This document shows, one piece after another, positions 49,989-59,079 of a stretch of 64,000 bases of DNA. The notes under the pieces were generated by a model. That model made no database searches, was not told where the DNA came from, and saw only the letters and a program-made list of their open reading frames with translations. This DNA comes from an uncultured Desulfatiglans sp. (GTDB taxonomy: Bacteria > Desulfobacterota > DSM-4660 > Desulfatiglandales > Desulfatiglandaceae). The position numbers and the translations under genes are program-made. The stretch's first letter is position 1, and each line of letters starts with the position of its first letter. Where the stretch lies: NCBI GenBank assembly GCA_900498135.1, contig LR026961.1, positions 3,060,601 to 3,124,600 on the forward strand, in the 5' to 3' direction.

Positions 49989-52349
49989 ATGCCTTTTGGC
50001 AAAGTCTTTCATTCAGTTCGCTTCCTAATCAAACCCCGACTCCCAGTTCAATTCTTCAACAGGTCAAATGATACCTGTCAGGACAGGGGGCAGCCTTTGA
50101 CGGTCAAAAAGGCACTCGTCGCAGCCCTGTTTATCGCTGCAGTGGGCGTTCTTCTTTTTCCATGGCTACTCAAGGTGGAGGAAGATATGGGGCTTGCCCT
50201 GCTGTTCAGAATCAGGGGCGCCAAATGCCCACCCGCCCAAGTTTGCATCGTCGCCCTCGACAAGGCCTCGGCAGATACGATGGGACTTCCGGATAAACCC
50301 TACCTGTGGCCACGCTCGCTTTACGGGCTGCTCGTGGATAAACTCAATGCCCTGGGTGCGGCGGTGATCGTCTTCGATCTTTTCTTCGAGGAGCCAAGGC
50401 AGGAGGAGGACAGGGTATTCGCCTCAGCGATGGAAAAGGGCTGCAACGTGGTCCTGTGCCATTCCATCGAACAGTCGTCCGTGCCTATCAGGAGTGCAGA
50501 GGGGAAGGAAATCGGCTTTGCAAATCTCGAGACGCTGAGGACTCCCGCCGATGCCCTGGCCATTTCTGCCGCAGCGGTGGCACCATTCCCTTTGCCGAGA
50601 ATACCCCTTCGCTTGAATCGCTTCTGGACTGTCAAAGAAACTGCAGGTGATGTGCCGACGCTGCCGGTGGCGGCCTTTCAGATCTTTGCAAAGGATGTCT
50701 ACCCTGAGTTTTTGGAACTCCTCGTCCGGTTTCGCCAGGATGAGGCCGGGCGATTCAAAATGGGCCATGCCTGGCCGCAGAAAGCCGACGAATTCCCCGA
50801 TCGAATGAGGGATGTCAGGAGGCTCTTTTTATTGGATCCATCCCTTTCGGAACGGATGCTGGAAACATTGGAGTCGGAATCTTATCGTCTTTCGAATGGA
50901 ACGCCGGACCAAGCCCGCCTCCAGGGCCTCAGATCGCTCATCAGAATGTACGGCCAGCCTCCTGACTGCTATCTCAATCATTACGGTCCGGCGGGTACTT
51001 TTCGAACCATCTCTTTCCACAAGATGATCCAGGCGTCGGCCGACCCTTTGAATTTCGGTCTTCCCGAGTCACGGATCGCCTTTTTTGTCGGAATGAGCGA
51101 AAGCCTTCGGCCTCAGCGAAAGGATGGTTTCGATACGGTCTTTTCCTTGTCGAGCGGCGAAGACGTAAGCGGGGTCGAGATCGCGGCCACGTCCTTTGCA
51201 AATCTCCTGGAGGGCAACAGCGTCGAACCCTTGCCGATGCTTTTGCGCCTCCTCGTCATCACCTGCTTCGGAGTTGGGCTGGGTTTGATCTGTTTTTTGC
51301 TGCCCGCGTTGCCCGCCGCTGCCGGAGCCCTGGCTTCAGGGGGTGCCTATCTGCTTTTTGCGTGGTACCGCTTCGATCATGCAGGGGTGTGGTGGCCGCT
51401 GGTGATTCCTCTCGGAATCCAGTTGCCGATCGCCTTCTTCGGCAGTGTCCTTTGGAAATACGGGAGGGTTCAAAAGGAGAGGAGGAGGATGCGGGAGGCG
51501 TTCGGATACTATTTGCCCGATGGGGTTGTAGACGGGTTGCTCCGGGACCTCTCTGTGGACGAGGTATCCCGTGGGGTGGTTTACGGGATATGCCTGTTCA
51601 CGGACGCCGAAAGCTACACCAGTCTCTCGGAATCCATGGATCCTCAATCGCTCAATCGGCTCATGAACCGGTATTTCGATGCCCTGTTCGAGCCTGTCAG
51701 ACGTCATGGCGGGCTGGTGGTCGAAGTCATCGGGGACGGGATGCTCGCCATGTGGACTGCCGCCCGGCCGGAGCCCGATGTCTGCGAGGAGGCCTGCCTG
51801 GCCATGCTCGAGATCAACGAAGCGGTCGAGTCTTTCGGTTGTTCTCCTGGAGGAGTGGCGATACCGACCCGGATCGGACTTCACGGCGGCTACATCTATC
51901 TCGGCAACGTGGGTGCCAGAGGGCGCTATGCATACCGTCCGGTGGGGGACATCGTCAATACGGCCTCGCGGATCGAGGGTCTGAACAAGTTCCTGTCGAC
52001 CAAAAGGCTCGTTTCCGAAGCGGTGTTGGGCGAGGTGGAGGCGGTCATCGCCCGGGAGGTAGGTTCGTTTATCTTTGCGGGAAAGTCGCAGCCTGTTCGG
52101 GTGTTCGAGCTGCTCGGCCGAAGGGGGGAAGCCGATGACATGTTTTTGAGTCTGTGCAACGTTTTTGAAAGGGGACTACAGGCCTTTCGAAGACGGGACT
52201 GGGACGAGGCACTGAGGCTTTTCGCAGAATGCATGAGCATTCGGTGCGAAGACGGCCCAAGCCGCTATTACATGGGAATCATTCCTGGGTGCATCGCTTC
52301 ACCGCCGGCCGAGGGTTGGAAAGGGGAGATCAGTCTGGATCGCAAGTAG
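49989..52349 (+). CDS. CHASE2-domain class III nucleotide cyclase
   Basis: The 786-residue frame encodes an N-terminal membrane span, a large periplasmic CHASE2 sensor (CIVALDKASADTMGLPD, then WPRSLYGLLVDKLNALGAAV, VIVFDLFFEEPR), three membrane helices near 415-500, and a class III cyclase domain. The cyclase keeps both metal aspartates (LFTDAESYTS and IGDGMLAMW) and the transition-state residues (GDIVNTASR). The purine-selecting lysine position appears to be Glu (VVEVIGDG), so substrate identity is uncertain. TTG 50097, behind AGGGGG, is a credible alternative start. The product feeds a cyclic-nucleotide signal from an envelope input. Confidence 0.9.
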   Translation: MPFGKVFHSVRFLIKPRLPVQFFNRSNDTCQDRGQPLTVKKALVAALFIAAVGVLLFPWLLKVEEDMGLALLFRIRGAKCPPAQVCIVALDKASADTMGLPDKPYLWPRSLYGLLVDKLNALGAAVIVFDLFFEEPRQEEDRVFASAMEKGCNVVLCHSIEQSSVPIRSAEGKEIGFANLETLRTPADALAISAAAVAPFPLPRIPLRLNRFWTVKETAGDVPTLPVAAFQIFAKDVYPEFLELLVRFRQDEAGRFKMGHAWPQKADEFPDRMRDVRRLFLLDPSLSERMLETLESESYRLSNGTPDQARLQGLRSLIRMYGQPPDCYLNHYGPAGTFRTISFHKMIQASADPLNFGLPESRIAFFVGMSESLRPQRKDGFDTVFSLSSGEDVSGVEIAATSFANLLEGNSVEPLPMLLRLLVITCFGVGLGLICFLLPALPAAAGALASGGAYLLFAWYRFDHAGVWWPLVIPLGIQLPIAFFGSVLWKYGRVQKERRRMREAFGYYLPDGVVDGLLRDLSVDEVSRGVVYGICLFTDAESYTSLSESMDPQSLNRLMNRYFDALFEPVRRHGGLVVEVIGDGMLAMWTAARPEPDVCEEACLAMLEINEAVESFGCSPGGVAIPTRIGLHGGYIYLGNVGARGRYAYRPVGDIVNTASRIEGLNKFLSTKRLVSEAVLGEVEAVIAREVGSFIFAGKSQPVRVFELLGRRGEADDMFLSLCNVFERGLQAFRRRDWDEALRLFAECMSIRCEDGPSRYYMGIIPGCIASPPAEGWKGEISLDRK

Positions 52350-52455
52350 CTTCGATCCGGAAGGGTTCTTTTTGGCAGATCTCGACGTCGGTCTTTGCCG
52401 ATTGTTCGGCAACCTGCAGGTCGCGGCAGTGTAAGCGCTTGATTTCGTTTATCTC
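52350..52455 (-). repeat. Dispersed hairpin repeat, copy 13 (reverse, decayed)
   Basis: Starts GATCCGGAAGGGTTCTTTTT and keeps GGCAGATCTCGACGTC. The core GGCAACCTGCAGGTCGC and a GCGCTTGATTTCGTTTAT segment follow. It lies directly after the cyclase stop codon. Confidence 0.7.
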
Positions 52456-52511
52456 CGTGAATGAGCTTGCTCTCCCTTACAAGCAGCACCAGGGTGGAAA
52501 GGCAGGAACCG

Positions 52512-55500
52512 ATGCGCTTTTTGAAATGTCTTGCCATGATGACATCGGTGTGGTGGTTTTTCCCAATCCCTGGTGCCGTTTGTGGGGCGGCAGGGGAGGC
52601 GCAGGAGCGCTGCGAGGGGGTGTCGGCCAGGGTCGTGTCCGTGCAGGGCCGGGTGGAGATCCGCCGGGAAGGAGAGTCCATCTGGTCTCCTGTCGTGATG
52701 AATGATCTTTGCTGCTCCGGTGACATGATCAGAGTCGACCGGCATAGCCGCGCGGCCTTGCTTCTGACGAACGAAACATTTTTGCGCCTCGATCAAAACA
52801 CGACCATCACGCTGATGTCCCTCGAGGATGAAGAACCATCGATCATCGACCTGATCAGCGGGGTCGTCTATTTCTTCAGCCGTATCCCTCGCAGCCTCAC
52901 GTTCCTTACGCCGTTCGTCAACGGAGGGGTGGAAGGGACCGAGTTTCTTGTTCAGGTCAGGGATCAGGAGACTGTCGTGACGGTTTTCGCGGGCAGGGTC
53001 AGGTTGACCAATCAGGCGGGCGGGCTCGATCTCGCTGACGGTCAATCGGCGGCGGCGCCCGACGGGGCGGCGCCCGTCAGACGGCTTGTGGTGCGTCCCA
53101 GGGATGCGGTGCATTGGTCCCTCTACTATCCTCCGATCCTGGAGGCATCCGAACCGGATGCAAAGGAGTCCCGGCCAGAGGGGCCTTCGGGCGAAGAGCT
53201 GCCCGTGCGTGAGGGCCGGTGCAGCGCCGAGTCGACCGAGGGCGATTCATGGGTTGACAAGGCTTCCTTGAAGACCCCCACCCTGGGATGCCTTACCCGG
53301 CGAGCCTCCCTCGCGCTGGAGGTTGGTCGCTCGGATGAAGCGCTGCGCGATCTGGCGGAGGTGCTGCGCCGGGATCCCAGCTTTGCCCCGGCCCTGGCCT
53401 TGCGGGCGCTGATCGCACTCGTACAGAACGACCGCGATGCAGCTGTCCGGTGGGTTGAGCGGGCGCTCGATGCCGATCCGCGGTCGCCGGTGGTGCTCAT
53501 GGCAAAATCCTATGTGCAGCAGGCGGGATTCGAGATCGAGGATGCCTTGAAGAGCGCCGAAAATGCCGCCGCCGCGGCCCCTTCGAGCGGGTTGATGTGG
53601 TCCCGCGTCGCGGAGCTGCGGCTGATGACAGGCGATCACGGCGGTGCGCTCGACGCCGCGCAGAGGTCGGTCGCTCTGCATCCGGATACGGCTCGGCACC
53701 AGACGGTTCTGGGGTTTGCCTTCCTGAACGAAACAGCCCTGGAGAAGGCGGTGGATGCCTTCGAGCGGGCTATAAGCCTCGACCCGTCCGACCCGCTTCC
53801 AAGGCTCGGGCTGGGTCTCGGGAAAATCCGCGGAGGAAACCTCGAGGGTGGAAGGGCGGAACTCGAGATCGCCGTCGGTTTGGATCCCGGGAACGCCCTT
53901 TACAGGAGTTGTCTCGCAAAGGCCTACTATGACGAAAAGCGGGACGGACCGGCGGCAGGACAGCTGCAAGCCGCAAAGACGCTCGATCCGTTCGATCCGA
54001 CGCCGTGGTTTTACGATGCGATTCGCAAACAGAGCCTCAATCGGCCGGTGGAGGCGATGGATGACCTGCAGCGCTCCATCGATCTGAATGACCACCGGGC
54101 GGTCTATCGTTCACGCTTGCTGCTCGACCAGGATCTGGCGGCGCGAAGTGCGGGTCTGGCCCGCATTTACAGCGATCTCGGTTTCGAACAACTCGGACTG
54201 GTGGAAGGATGGCGGTCGGTCGACGCCGATCCGGCCGATTATTCCGCCCACAGGTTCCTCGCTGGCAGCTATGCCGCGCTTTCGAATCACGAGATCGCTC
54301 GGGTAAGCGAATGGCTTCAATCTCAGTTGCTCCAGCCTTTGAATGTCACCCCGGTCTCCCCGCGATTGGCTGAGAGTGATCTATATGGTTTGGAAGGGGC
54401 TGGTCCGGCCGATGTCGGCTACAACGAGTTCAATCCGCTGTTTGCCCGTAATCGCCTGGCCCTTCAGGCAAGCGGGATCGCGGCCGGAAACCGGACCTGG
54501 GGCAGCGAGGTGATCCAATCCGGCATCTCCGACGGGTTTTCTTACAGCGTGGGCCAGTATCACTACCAGACGTCGGGATACAGGCCCAACAATGATTTCA
54601 TGGAGAACGTGACAAACGTGTTTCTTCAGACAAGCCTCTCGCCGGACACGGGTGTCCAGATGGAATGGCGCATCCGAAATACGGATTCGGGGGATCTCGC
54701 CCTCCGGTTCGAACCCGATGCCTATCTCGGAAGCCTGAGGCAGGACGAAGACGCCCTTTTTGTTCGGTTCGGTCTGCGTCACACCCTGAAGCCCGGCTCG
54801 GATCTGATCGCGTCGCTGATCTTTCAGCATCTGGATTGGGATCTGAGTCTCAGGGAGCCGGTCATGCCAGGAGTCGATTTCTTCGATCAATCGTCGGGCG
54901 ACAGCCGGGGAGCCATCGGCGAGGTGCAGCATCTTTACCGGAGATCGGCCTTCAATCTGGTGAGCGGACTGGGCCACTTCAGCGGCAGCAGCCGGCTGGC
55001 GGTGAACACCGGCTTCGAATGTCCCCCGTTTCCTCCATGGGACTGCACGAACTTCGAAAAGGCGGACCTTCGTCATTCGAACGCCTATTCCTATGCGACT
55101 TTACGCTATCCCCGGGATGTCGCATGGACCCTTGGGGCGAGCATCGATCGCTACGAGGGGGATCTGGACGACAAGACGCGGTTGAATCCGAAACTGGGCG
55201 TGACCTATAGGCCTTTTGCGGATACGATCCTGCGGGGTGCGGTTTTCAGGACGCTCAAGAGGACCCTGATTGCGAACCAGACCGTCGAGCCGACGCAGAT
55301 AGCAGGGTTCAATCAATTCTTCGACGATGCGAATGGCGCAGATTCCTGGCGCTTCGGCCTGGCGATGGATCAGCGTCTGGCCAAACGGCTCTTTGCGGGG
55401 ATCGAGGCCTCGAAGCGCAAGATCGACTTCGCCTACCAGCATTTTCAGGAGTTTTGCCAACCGCCCACCATCGAGGAGACGGACTGGGAGGAGGATCTCC

Positions 55501-55928
55501 TGCGTGGATATCTTTACTGGGCGCCGCACAAAAGGATGTCGGCAACGGTGGAGTTCAGACAGGAAAAGCTCACGGCGGACCCGGAATATCTAGGCGGTGG
55601 AAGTTTCACCTCACTCGAGACGCTCCGGGTGCCCCTCGGCATCCGGTTCTTCCATCCCTGGGGATTCGGTGCCGATCTGACGGTCACGTATGTGGATCAA
55701 TCCGGATCCTTCGACGATCCGGAACTCGGGGCTACGCGGGATGAACGTGACACCTTCTGGGTCACCGATGTGGCCCTCCACTACCGGTTGCCCAAGAGGA
55801 GGGGCATCGTCAGCATGGGTGTCAAGAATTGTTTCGACGAATCGTTCCGATACTACGAACCTGACGCAGTCAACCCGGAGATTTATCCGGAAAGGTTGTG
55901 GTTCGTCAGAATGACCCTCGCATTCTGA
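52512..55928 (+). CDS. FecR-TPR-outer-membrane beta-barrel fusion protein
   Basis: The 1138-residue protein starts with a signal peptide (RFLKCLAMMTSVWWFFPIPG). A FecR-type domain (about residues 30-195: GRVEIRREGES, CSGDMIRVDRHSRAALLL, TPFVNGGVEGTEFLVQV) and a low-complexity linker follow. Tetratricopeptide repeats occupy about 245-600 (ALRDLAEVLRRDPSFAPALA, DAFERAISLDPSDPLPRLGL and others). The C-terminal half of about 530 residues is rich in aromatic beta strands and ends LWFVRMTLAF, the terminal-Phe signature of outer-membrane barrels. The last strands resemble TonB-dependent receptors. Start ATG 52512 has AGGA upstream. It follows the CHASE2 cyclase, suggesting a shared envelope pathway. 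Confidence 0.88.
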   Translation: MRFLKCLAMMTSVWWFFPIPGAVCGAAGEAQERCEGVSARVVSVQGRVEIRREGESIWSPVVMNDLCCSGDMIRVDRHSRAALLLTNETFLRLDQNTTITLMSLEDEEPSIIDLISGVVYFFSRIPRSLTFLTPFVNGGVEGTEFLVQVRDQETVVTVFAGRVRLTNQAGGLDLADGQSAAAPDGAAPVRRLVVRPRDAVHWSLYYPPILEASEPDAKESRPEGPSGEELPVREGRCSAESTEGDSWVDKASLKTPTLGCLTRRASLALEVGRSDEALRDLAEVLRRDPSFAPALALRALIALVQNDRDAAVRWVERALDADPRSPVVLMAKSYVQQAGFEIEDALKSAENAAAAAPSSGLMWSRVAELRLMTGDHGGALDAAQRSVALHPDTARHQTVLGFAFLNETALEKAVDAFERAISLDPSDPLPRLGLGLGKIRGGNLEGGRAELEIAVGLDPGNALYRSCLAKAYYDEKRDGPAAGQLQAAKTLDPFDPTPWFYDAIRKQSLNRPVEAMDDLQRSIDLNDHRAVYRSRLLLDQDLAARSAGLARIYSDLGFEQLGLVEGWRSVDADPADYSAHRFLAGSYAALSNHEIARVSEWLQSQLLQPLNVTPVSPRLAESDLYGLEGAGPADVGYNEFNPLFARNRLALQASGIAAGNRTWGSEVIQSGISDGFSYSVGQYHYQTSGYRPNNDFMENVTNVFLQTSLSPDTGVQMEWRIRNTDSGDLALRFEPDAYLGSLRQDEDALFVRFGLRHTLKPGSDLIASLIFQHLDWDLSLREPVMPGVDFFDQSSGDSRGAIGEVQHLYRRSAFNLVSGLGHFSGSSRLAVNTGFECPPFPPWDCTNFEKADLRHSNAYSYATLRYPRDVAWTLGASIDRYEGDLDDKTRLNPKLGVTYRPFADTILRGAVFRTLKRTLIANQTVEPTQIAGFNQFFDDANGADSWRFGLAMDQRLAKRLFAGIEASKRKIDFAYQHFQEFCQPPTIEETDWEEDLLRGYLYWAPHKRMSATVEFRQEKLTADPEYLGGGSFTSLETLRVPLGIRFFHPWGFGADLTVTYVDQSGSFDDPELGATRDERDTFWVTDVALHYRLPKRRGIVSMGVKNCFDESFRYYEPDAVNPEIYPERLWFVRMTLAF

Positions 55929-56122
55929 GGATGATGCGGCATCCTCGAAAAGGGAGCGTGAGGCAAATCAAGGGCTACTGCGTGCGGAAAGGGGGTGCGA
56001 GGTTCTACGCGGCGGCAACGAGGTCCAGCGAGTTCCACATGCAGGGGCGCGCCGGAGGCGATGGAGAGGGTGGACTTTTAAGAGGCATCTCCTGAGGGAA
56101 GTGCCAGGACGAGGAGGGGGCC

Positions 56123-56356
56123 ATGATTGAGGGTGAAGAGACGTATGAAGTCGTCATCAGGATTCCGGTCAAAAACGGCCGCTTCGATTTCACCAAAGCC
56201 CGGGTGGAAGGCGGCGAAGAGATAAAACCGCCTTATACCCTGAAGGTCCAAGAGATGGTCAGCATCTCGATGCAGATAGGGGAAGGGAACTCGCACTATA
56301 TTTACCTGCATTTTCCAGACTGCCGCTACGTCAAGATCCTGGTGCCTTGGGGCTGA
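56123..56356 (+). CDS. Small hypothetical protein
   Basis: A 77-residue frame starts at ATG 56123 directly after a GGAGGGGG stretch. The predicted product is beta-rich (ETYEVVIRIPVKNGRFDF, SISMQIGEGNSHYIYLHFPD, YVKILVPWG). I recognise no family. It lies about 195 bases after the barrel gene in the same direction. Confidence 0.5.
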   Translation: MIEGEETYEVVIRIPVKNGRFDFTKARVEGGEEIKPPYTLKVQEMVSISMQIGEGNSHYIYLHFPDCRYVKILVPWG

Positions 56357-56556
56357 GGAAAGATGTCCTGCCGTGGTGGCCCGCGAGTCTGCTCGGGGGA
56401 GTGACCGGCCTGGTTTCCATCTGGTGAAAATTGTCGGGTGAAACTCGCCTTCCGATCGTGAAATCCTCATTTCGGCCAATTTTGGCGATCATTTGGATGT
56501 TTGCGGATCCCTGTCTTGTGCGAATGAAAGCAGGGTGCACAACCTCGAGGGAAGGA

Positions 56557-56589
56557 CTCCGGCCGCGTCCTGTTCGGACGCGGCCGGAG
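56557..56589. other. Perfect GC-rich hairpin
   Basis: CTCCGGCCGCGTCC (56557-56570) and GGACGCGGCCGGAG (56576-56589) pair perfectly over 14 bases around the loop TGTTC. No T-tract follows, so its role (terminator, processing site or RNA element) is open. Confidence 0.7.
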
Positions 56590-57027
56590 CGGAGGAGGAA
56601 GACCCATGTTGTGGGCCGGACGAAGGAACCAGGAGGAAGGTAGACGCCGTGTTCCTTCATGGCATGAGTTGAGTCGGCGTCGCTGGTACTGAAGAGCAAA
56701 CTCCGTGCCACAGATAGCATTTCATCGAAAAGTTTGTATTCGCAATACGTTAGTGGATATCGGCCGTTTCGTCTTTTCTCCCCCGCCCTGTCGCCCATTC
56801 GGTTTTTGTTCCGCCGGTGTCGGGAAACGGCCGGTGATCCAGACCTGCCCCGCGATTTGCCGGGGCCGCAGGATGATGCGGCTCTGGTAGATTCGTGTAA
56901 GTGATTGTCGATAAACATATTTTCTTGGAAAGCGAGAAAAGCGGGAGGTTCGTTCCTTGCCTGCCCGGTATTTTGTGCTTGGATGCACAACCCCTGGTGC
57001 TCCGGCGGGATTTTTTACGGGGCAGGC

Positions 57028-57068
57028 AGAGGTCTTTCAGGTTTTTGTTGAAAAAGACCTCTCTTTTT
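57028..57068 (+). terminator. Terminator-like hairpin
   Basis: AGAGGTCTTT (57028-57037) pairs perfectly with AAAGACCTCT (57053-57062), followed by CTTTTT. It lies in the gene-poor stretch about 250 bases before livM and would end any transcript reading through from upstream. Confidence 0.6.
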
Positions 57069-57316
57069 GATTGAATGGCGCCCATCCAACCTTCTGTGAG
57101 TTCGAGGGCCTATCCTGAAGGGACGGGCGCAGCCGAACAGGAACGCAGCCGAGATCTGCAGCTGAAGACCTGAATCGGATGCGCGGTTTCCCCTTCGTCC
57201 AGTCACGAGTAGTGAACACCCCCGGCGGGATCCCGGCTTGATGATTGTCGAAGCCCTTCCGCCTTGTGCCAGCCGCAGGAGCCGCTCCTGCTCAGTCGGA
57301 GAAAGGATAGCCTGAC

Positions 57317-58321
57317 TTGAAATTGCGCAGGGAAAGAATCGATCGAGGCATCAAGGCGCGTTCCGGCGATGTCTTTGCTCTCTCCTCCTGGCGGGAAATG
57401 TTCTATCTGGCGTTTCCCCGTCTGCTGCCCATTGTCGGATTCATCGTCTTGCCGCTGATTCTGGGCGTCTATTGGCAAAAGGTTCTCATCTCGGTGGCCG
57501 TCTTCGCTTTGTTGGCCATCAGCTGGGATATCCTGGCCCAGAGCGGCATGGTGTCTCTCGGACAGGCCCTCTTCTTCGGCATGGGGGCCTACGCCTCCGG
57601 GGTGCTGAACCACGCCTTCGGCCTGTCCCCGTTCATCGCGATCCCGATCGGGACGCTTCTGGGTGGGCTCATCTGTACGGTTCTTTTGCTGCCGGTCCTG
57701 CGCCTGCGGGGAATCTATTTCGCCATGGTCACCCTGATCATTCCCCTCATGCTGGTCAGGATCGTCGAGGCCACCAAGGTCTTCGGAGGGACCGAGGGGC
57801 TGAGCGGCCTCACGCCGCTGCCGAATGTCTGGGTGGAGGTCTACTGTGTCGTTGGCGCCCTTCTGGCGGCCCTTTTCGGGTTCCGCCGGCTGATGGACTC
57901 CGATTTCGGGCTGGTGCTGAGAGGGATCAACGACAACGACCGGTCGGTTATGAATGCCGGGATCGACGTCACATGGTTCAAGATCCAGTCCCTCTTCATG
58001 GCCGGCTGCATCGGGGCATTCGCCGGTGCCTTCACCACCCATGTCTACATGTTCGTCGGCATGCCCGTCTTCGCGCTCGATTACTCCATCCTGCCGATCG
58101 CAGCCGCCGTCGTGGGCGGACCCGGGAGCCTGGCCGGCGCGACGCTCGGTGCGTGCATCCTGGTCCCGCTCTCGGAGGTCCTGCGCGGCTTCGGAGGGCT
58201 CAGGATCATCCTGTACGGGGTCTTTCTGGTCGTTTTCATCGTTGCGCTCCCCGAGGGCCTCTTCCCTTATATCCAGCGCAAGTACCAGCAGTTCGAGCGC
58301 TGGGTGGAGGTGGACAAATGA
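57317..58321 (+). CDS. livM: Branched-chain amino-acid-type ABC permease LivM
   Basis: The 334-residue membrane protein has LivM family signatures: ISWDILAQSGMVSLGQALFFG, GAYASGVLNHAFG, VLRLRGIYFAMVTL, GGTEGLSGL and VVGGPGSLAGATLGA. It starts at TTG 57317 with an AGGA-type site about ten bases away. The stop overlaps the livG start by four bases. The usual partner permease LivH and the binding protein are not in the window. In such cassettes with an acyl-CoA ligase the substrate is often an aromatic or other carboxylate, but this is inference. Confidence 0.94.
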   Translation: MKLRRERIDRGIKARSGDVFALSSWREMFYLAFPRLLPIVGFIVLPLILGVYWQKVLISVAVFALLAISWDILAQSGMVSLGQALFFGMGAYASGVLNHAFGLSPFIAIPIGTLLGGLICTVLLLPVLRLRGIYFAMVTLIIPLMLVRIVEATKVFGGTEGLSGLTPLPNVWVEVYCVVGALLAALFGFRRLMDSDFGLVLRGINDNDRSVMNAGIDVTWFKIQSLFMAGCIGAFAGAFTTHVYMFVGMPVFALDYSILPIAAAVVGGPGSLAGATLGACILVPLSEVLRGFGGLRIILYGVFLVVFIVALPEGLFPYIQRKYQQFERWVEVDK

Positions 58322-59070
58322 GCGGAACCCCCATTTTGCAGGTGAGCGGTCTGACCAAGGCCTTCGGCGGCGTTCTGGCCCTCAACGCGGTGAGCTTCGA
58401 TCTGATGGAAGGGGAGCTTCTGGGGGTGATCGGCCCCAACGGTTCCGGCAAGACCACCCTGGTCAACTGCATCAGCGGATTCGTGCGCCCCAGCTCCGGC
58501 AAGGTCCTTTACAAGGGCCAGGACATCACCCACTGGCGGCCGCACCGCATCGTGCGGCTGGGACTGGCGAGGACCTTCCAGATGGTGCGGCCCTTTTACC
58601 GTCTCCCGGCCTTCAAGAACATGATCATCCCCCTCTATTCTCCGAGGGTCAAGGGATTGGCGGGAGGGAAGTTCGGCGCGCGCGAGGCGGTGGCGCTCGA
58701 TCTTCTGGAGGAGGTGGGCTTCGAGCGGGATTCGCACGTCGCTTACAAAGTGGCGAGCGTCCTGCCGCAGGGCTATCTGAAGCGGCTCGAGCTGGCCAAG
58801 GCGATTGCGCTTCAGCCCGATCTGATCATTCTGGACGAGCTCTTCTCCGGGTTGAGCCTCGCCGAGGTCGGGAGCATCGTACCGATCATCGAAAAGCTCC
58901 GCGGCGAGGGACGGTCGATCATCATGATCGAGCATCGTTTGAAGGAGCTCTTCAAGATCAGTGACCGCGTCATGGTGCTCAACTTCGGTATGAAGATCGC
59001 CGAAGGGCCGGCGGCTGAGGTGATGGAAAACGAAGAGGTCAAGCGGGCCTATCTGGGCTCCGAGGCCTGA
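58318..59070 (+). CDS. livG: ABC transporter ATPase LivG
   Basis: The 250-residue ATPase has Walker A GPNGSGKTT, a Q-loop in LARTFQMVRPF, and Walker B LIILDELFSGLS with Leu in place of the usual Pro after DE. The switch histidine is in MIEHRLKEL. The ABC signature is atypical, LPQGYLKRLELA instead of an LSGGQ-like or LSYG motif. The start is set by the ATGA overlap with livM at 58318; the frame is open upstream only as antisense-like noise inside livM. Confidence 0.93.
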   Translation: MSGTPILQVSGLTKAFGGVLALNAVSFDLMEGELLGVIGPNGSGKTTLVNCISGFVRPSSGKVLYKGQDITHWRPHRIVRLGLARTFQMVRPFYRLPAFKNMIIPLYSPRVKGLAGGKFGAREAVALDLLEEVGFERDSHVAYKVASVLPQGYLKRLELAKAIALQPDLIILDELFSGLSLAEVGSIVPIIEKLRGEGRSIIMIEHRLKELFKISDRVMVLNFGMKIAEGPAAEVMENEEVKRAYLGSEA

Positions 59071-59079
59071 TGAGGGTGG

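Larger units (their letters stand above)
56357..57316. other. Gene-poor region with strong hairpins upstream of livM
   Basis: About 960 bases with no convincing gene. It contains a weak match to the dispersed repeat around 56435-56500, a perfect 14-base hairpin at 56557-56589 and a terminator-like hairpin with a T-run at 57028-57068. It could hide a non-coding RNA or the scar of lost liv genes. Confidence 0.45.

Noticed and set aside
49955..50030. tRNA-like look of a short GC-rich segment
   Set aside because: No cloverleaf with conserved T-loop or CCA-proximal stem could be formed.
56435..56500. Possible fourteenth copy of the dispersed repeat
   Set aside because: Only TTCGGCCAATTTTGG and a few flanking bases resemble it; too weak to list as a copy without an alignment score.
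57472..58317. Upstream extension of the livG frame
   Set aside because: It overlaps livM in another frame; the ATGA overlap at 58318 gives the normal LivG length.
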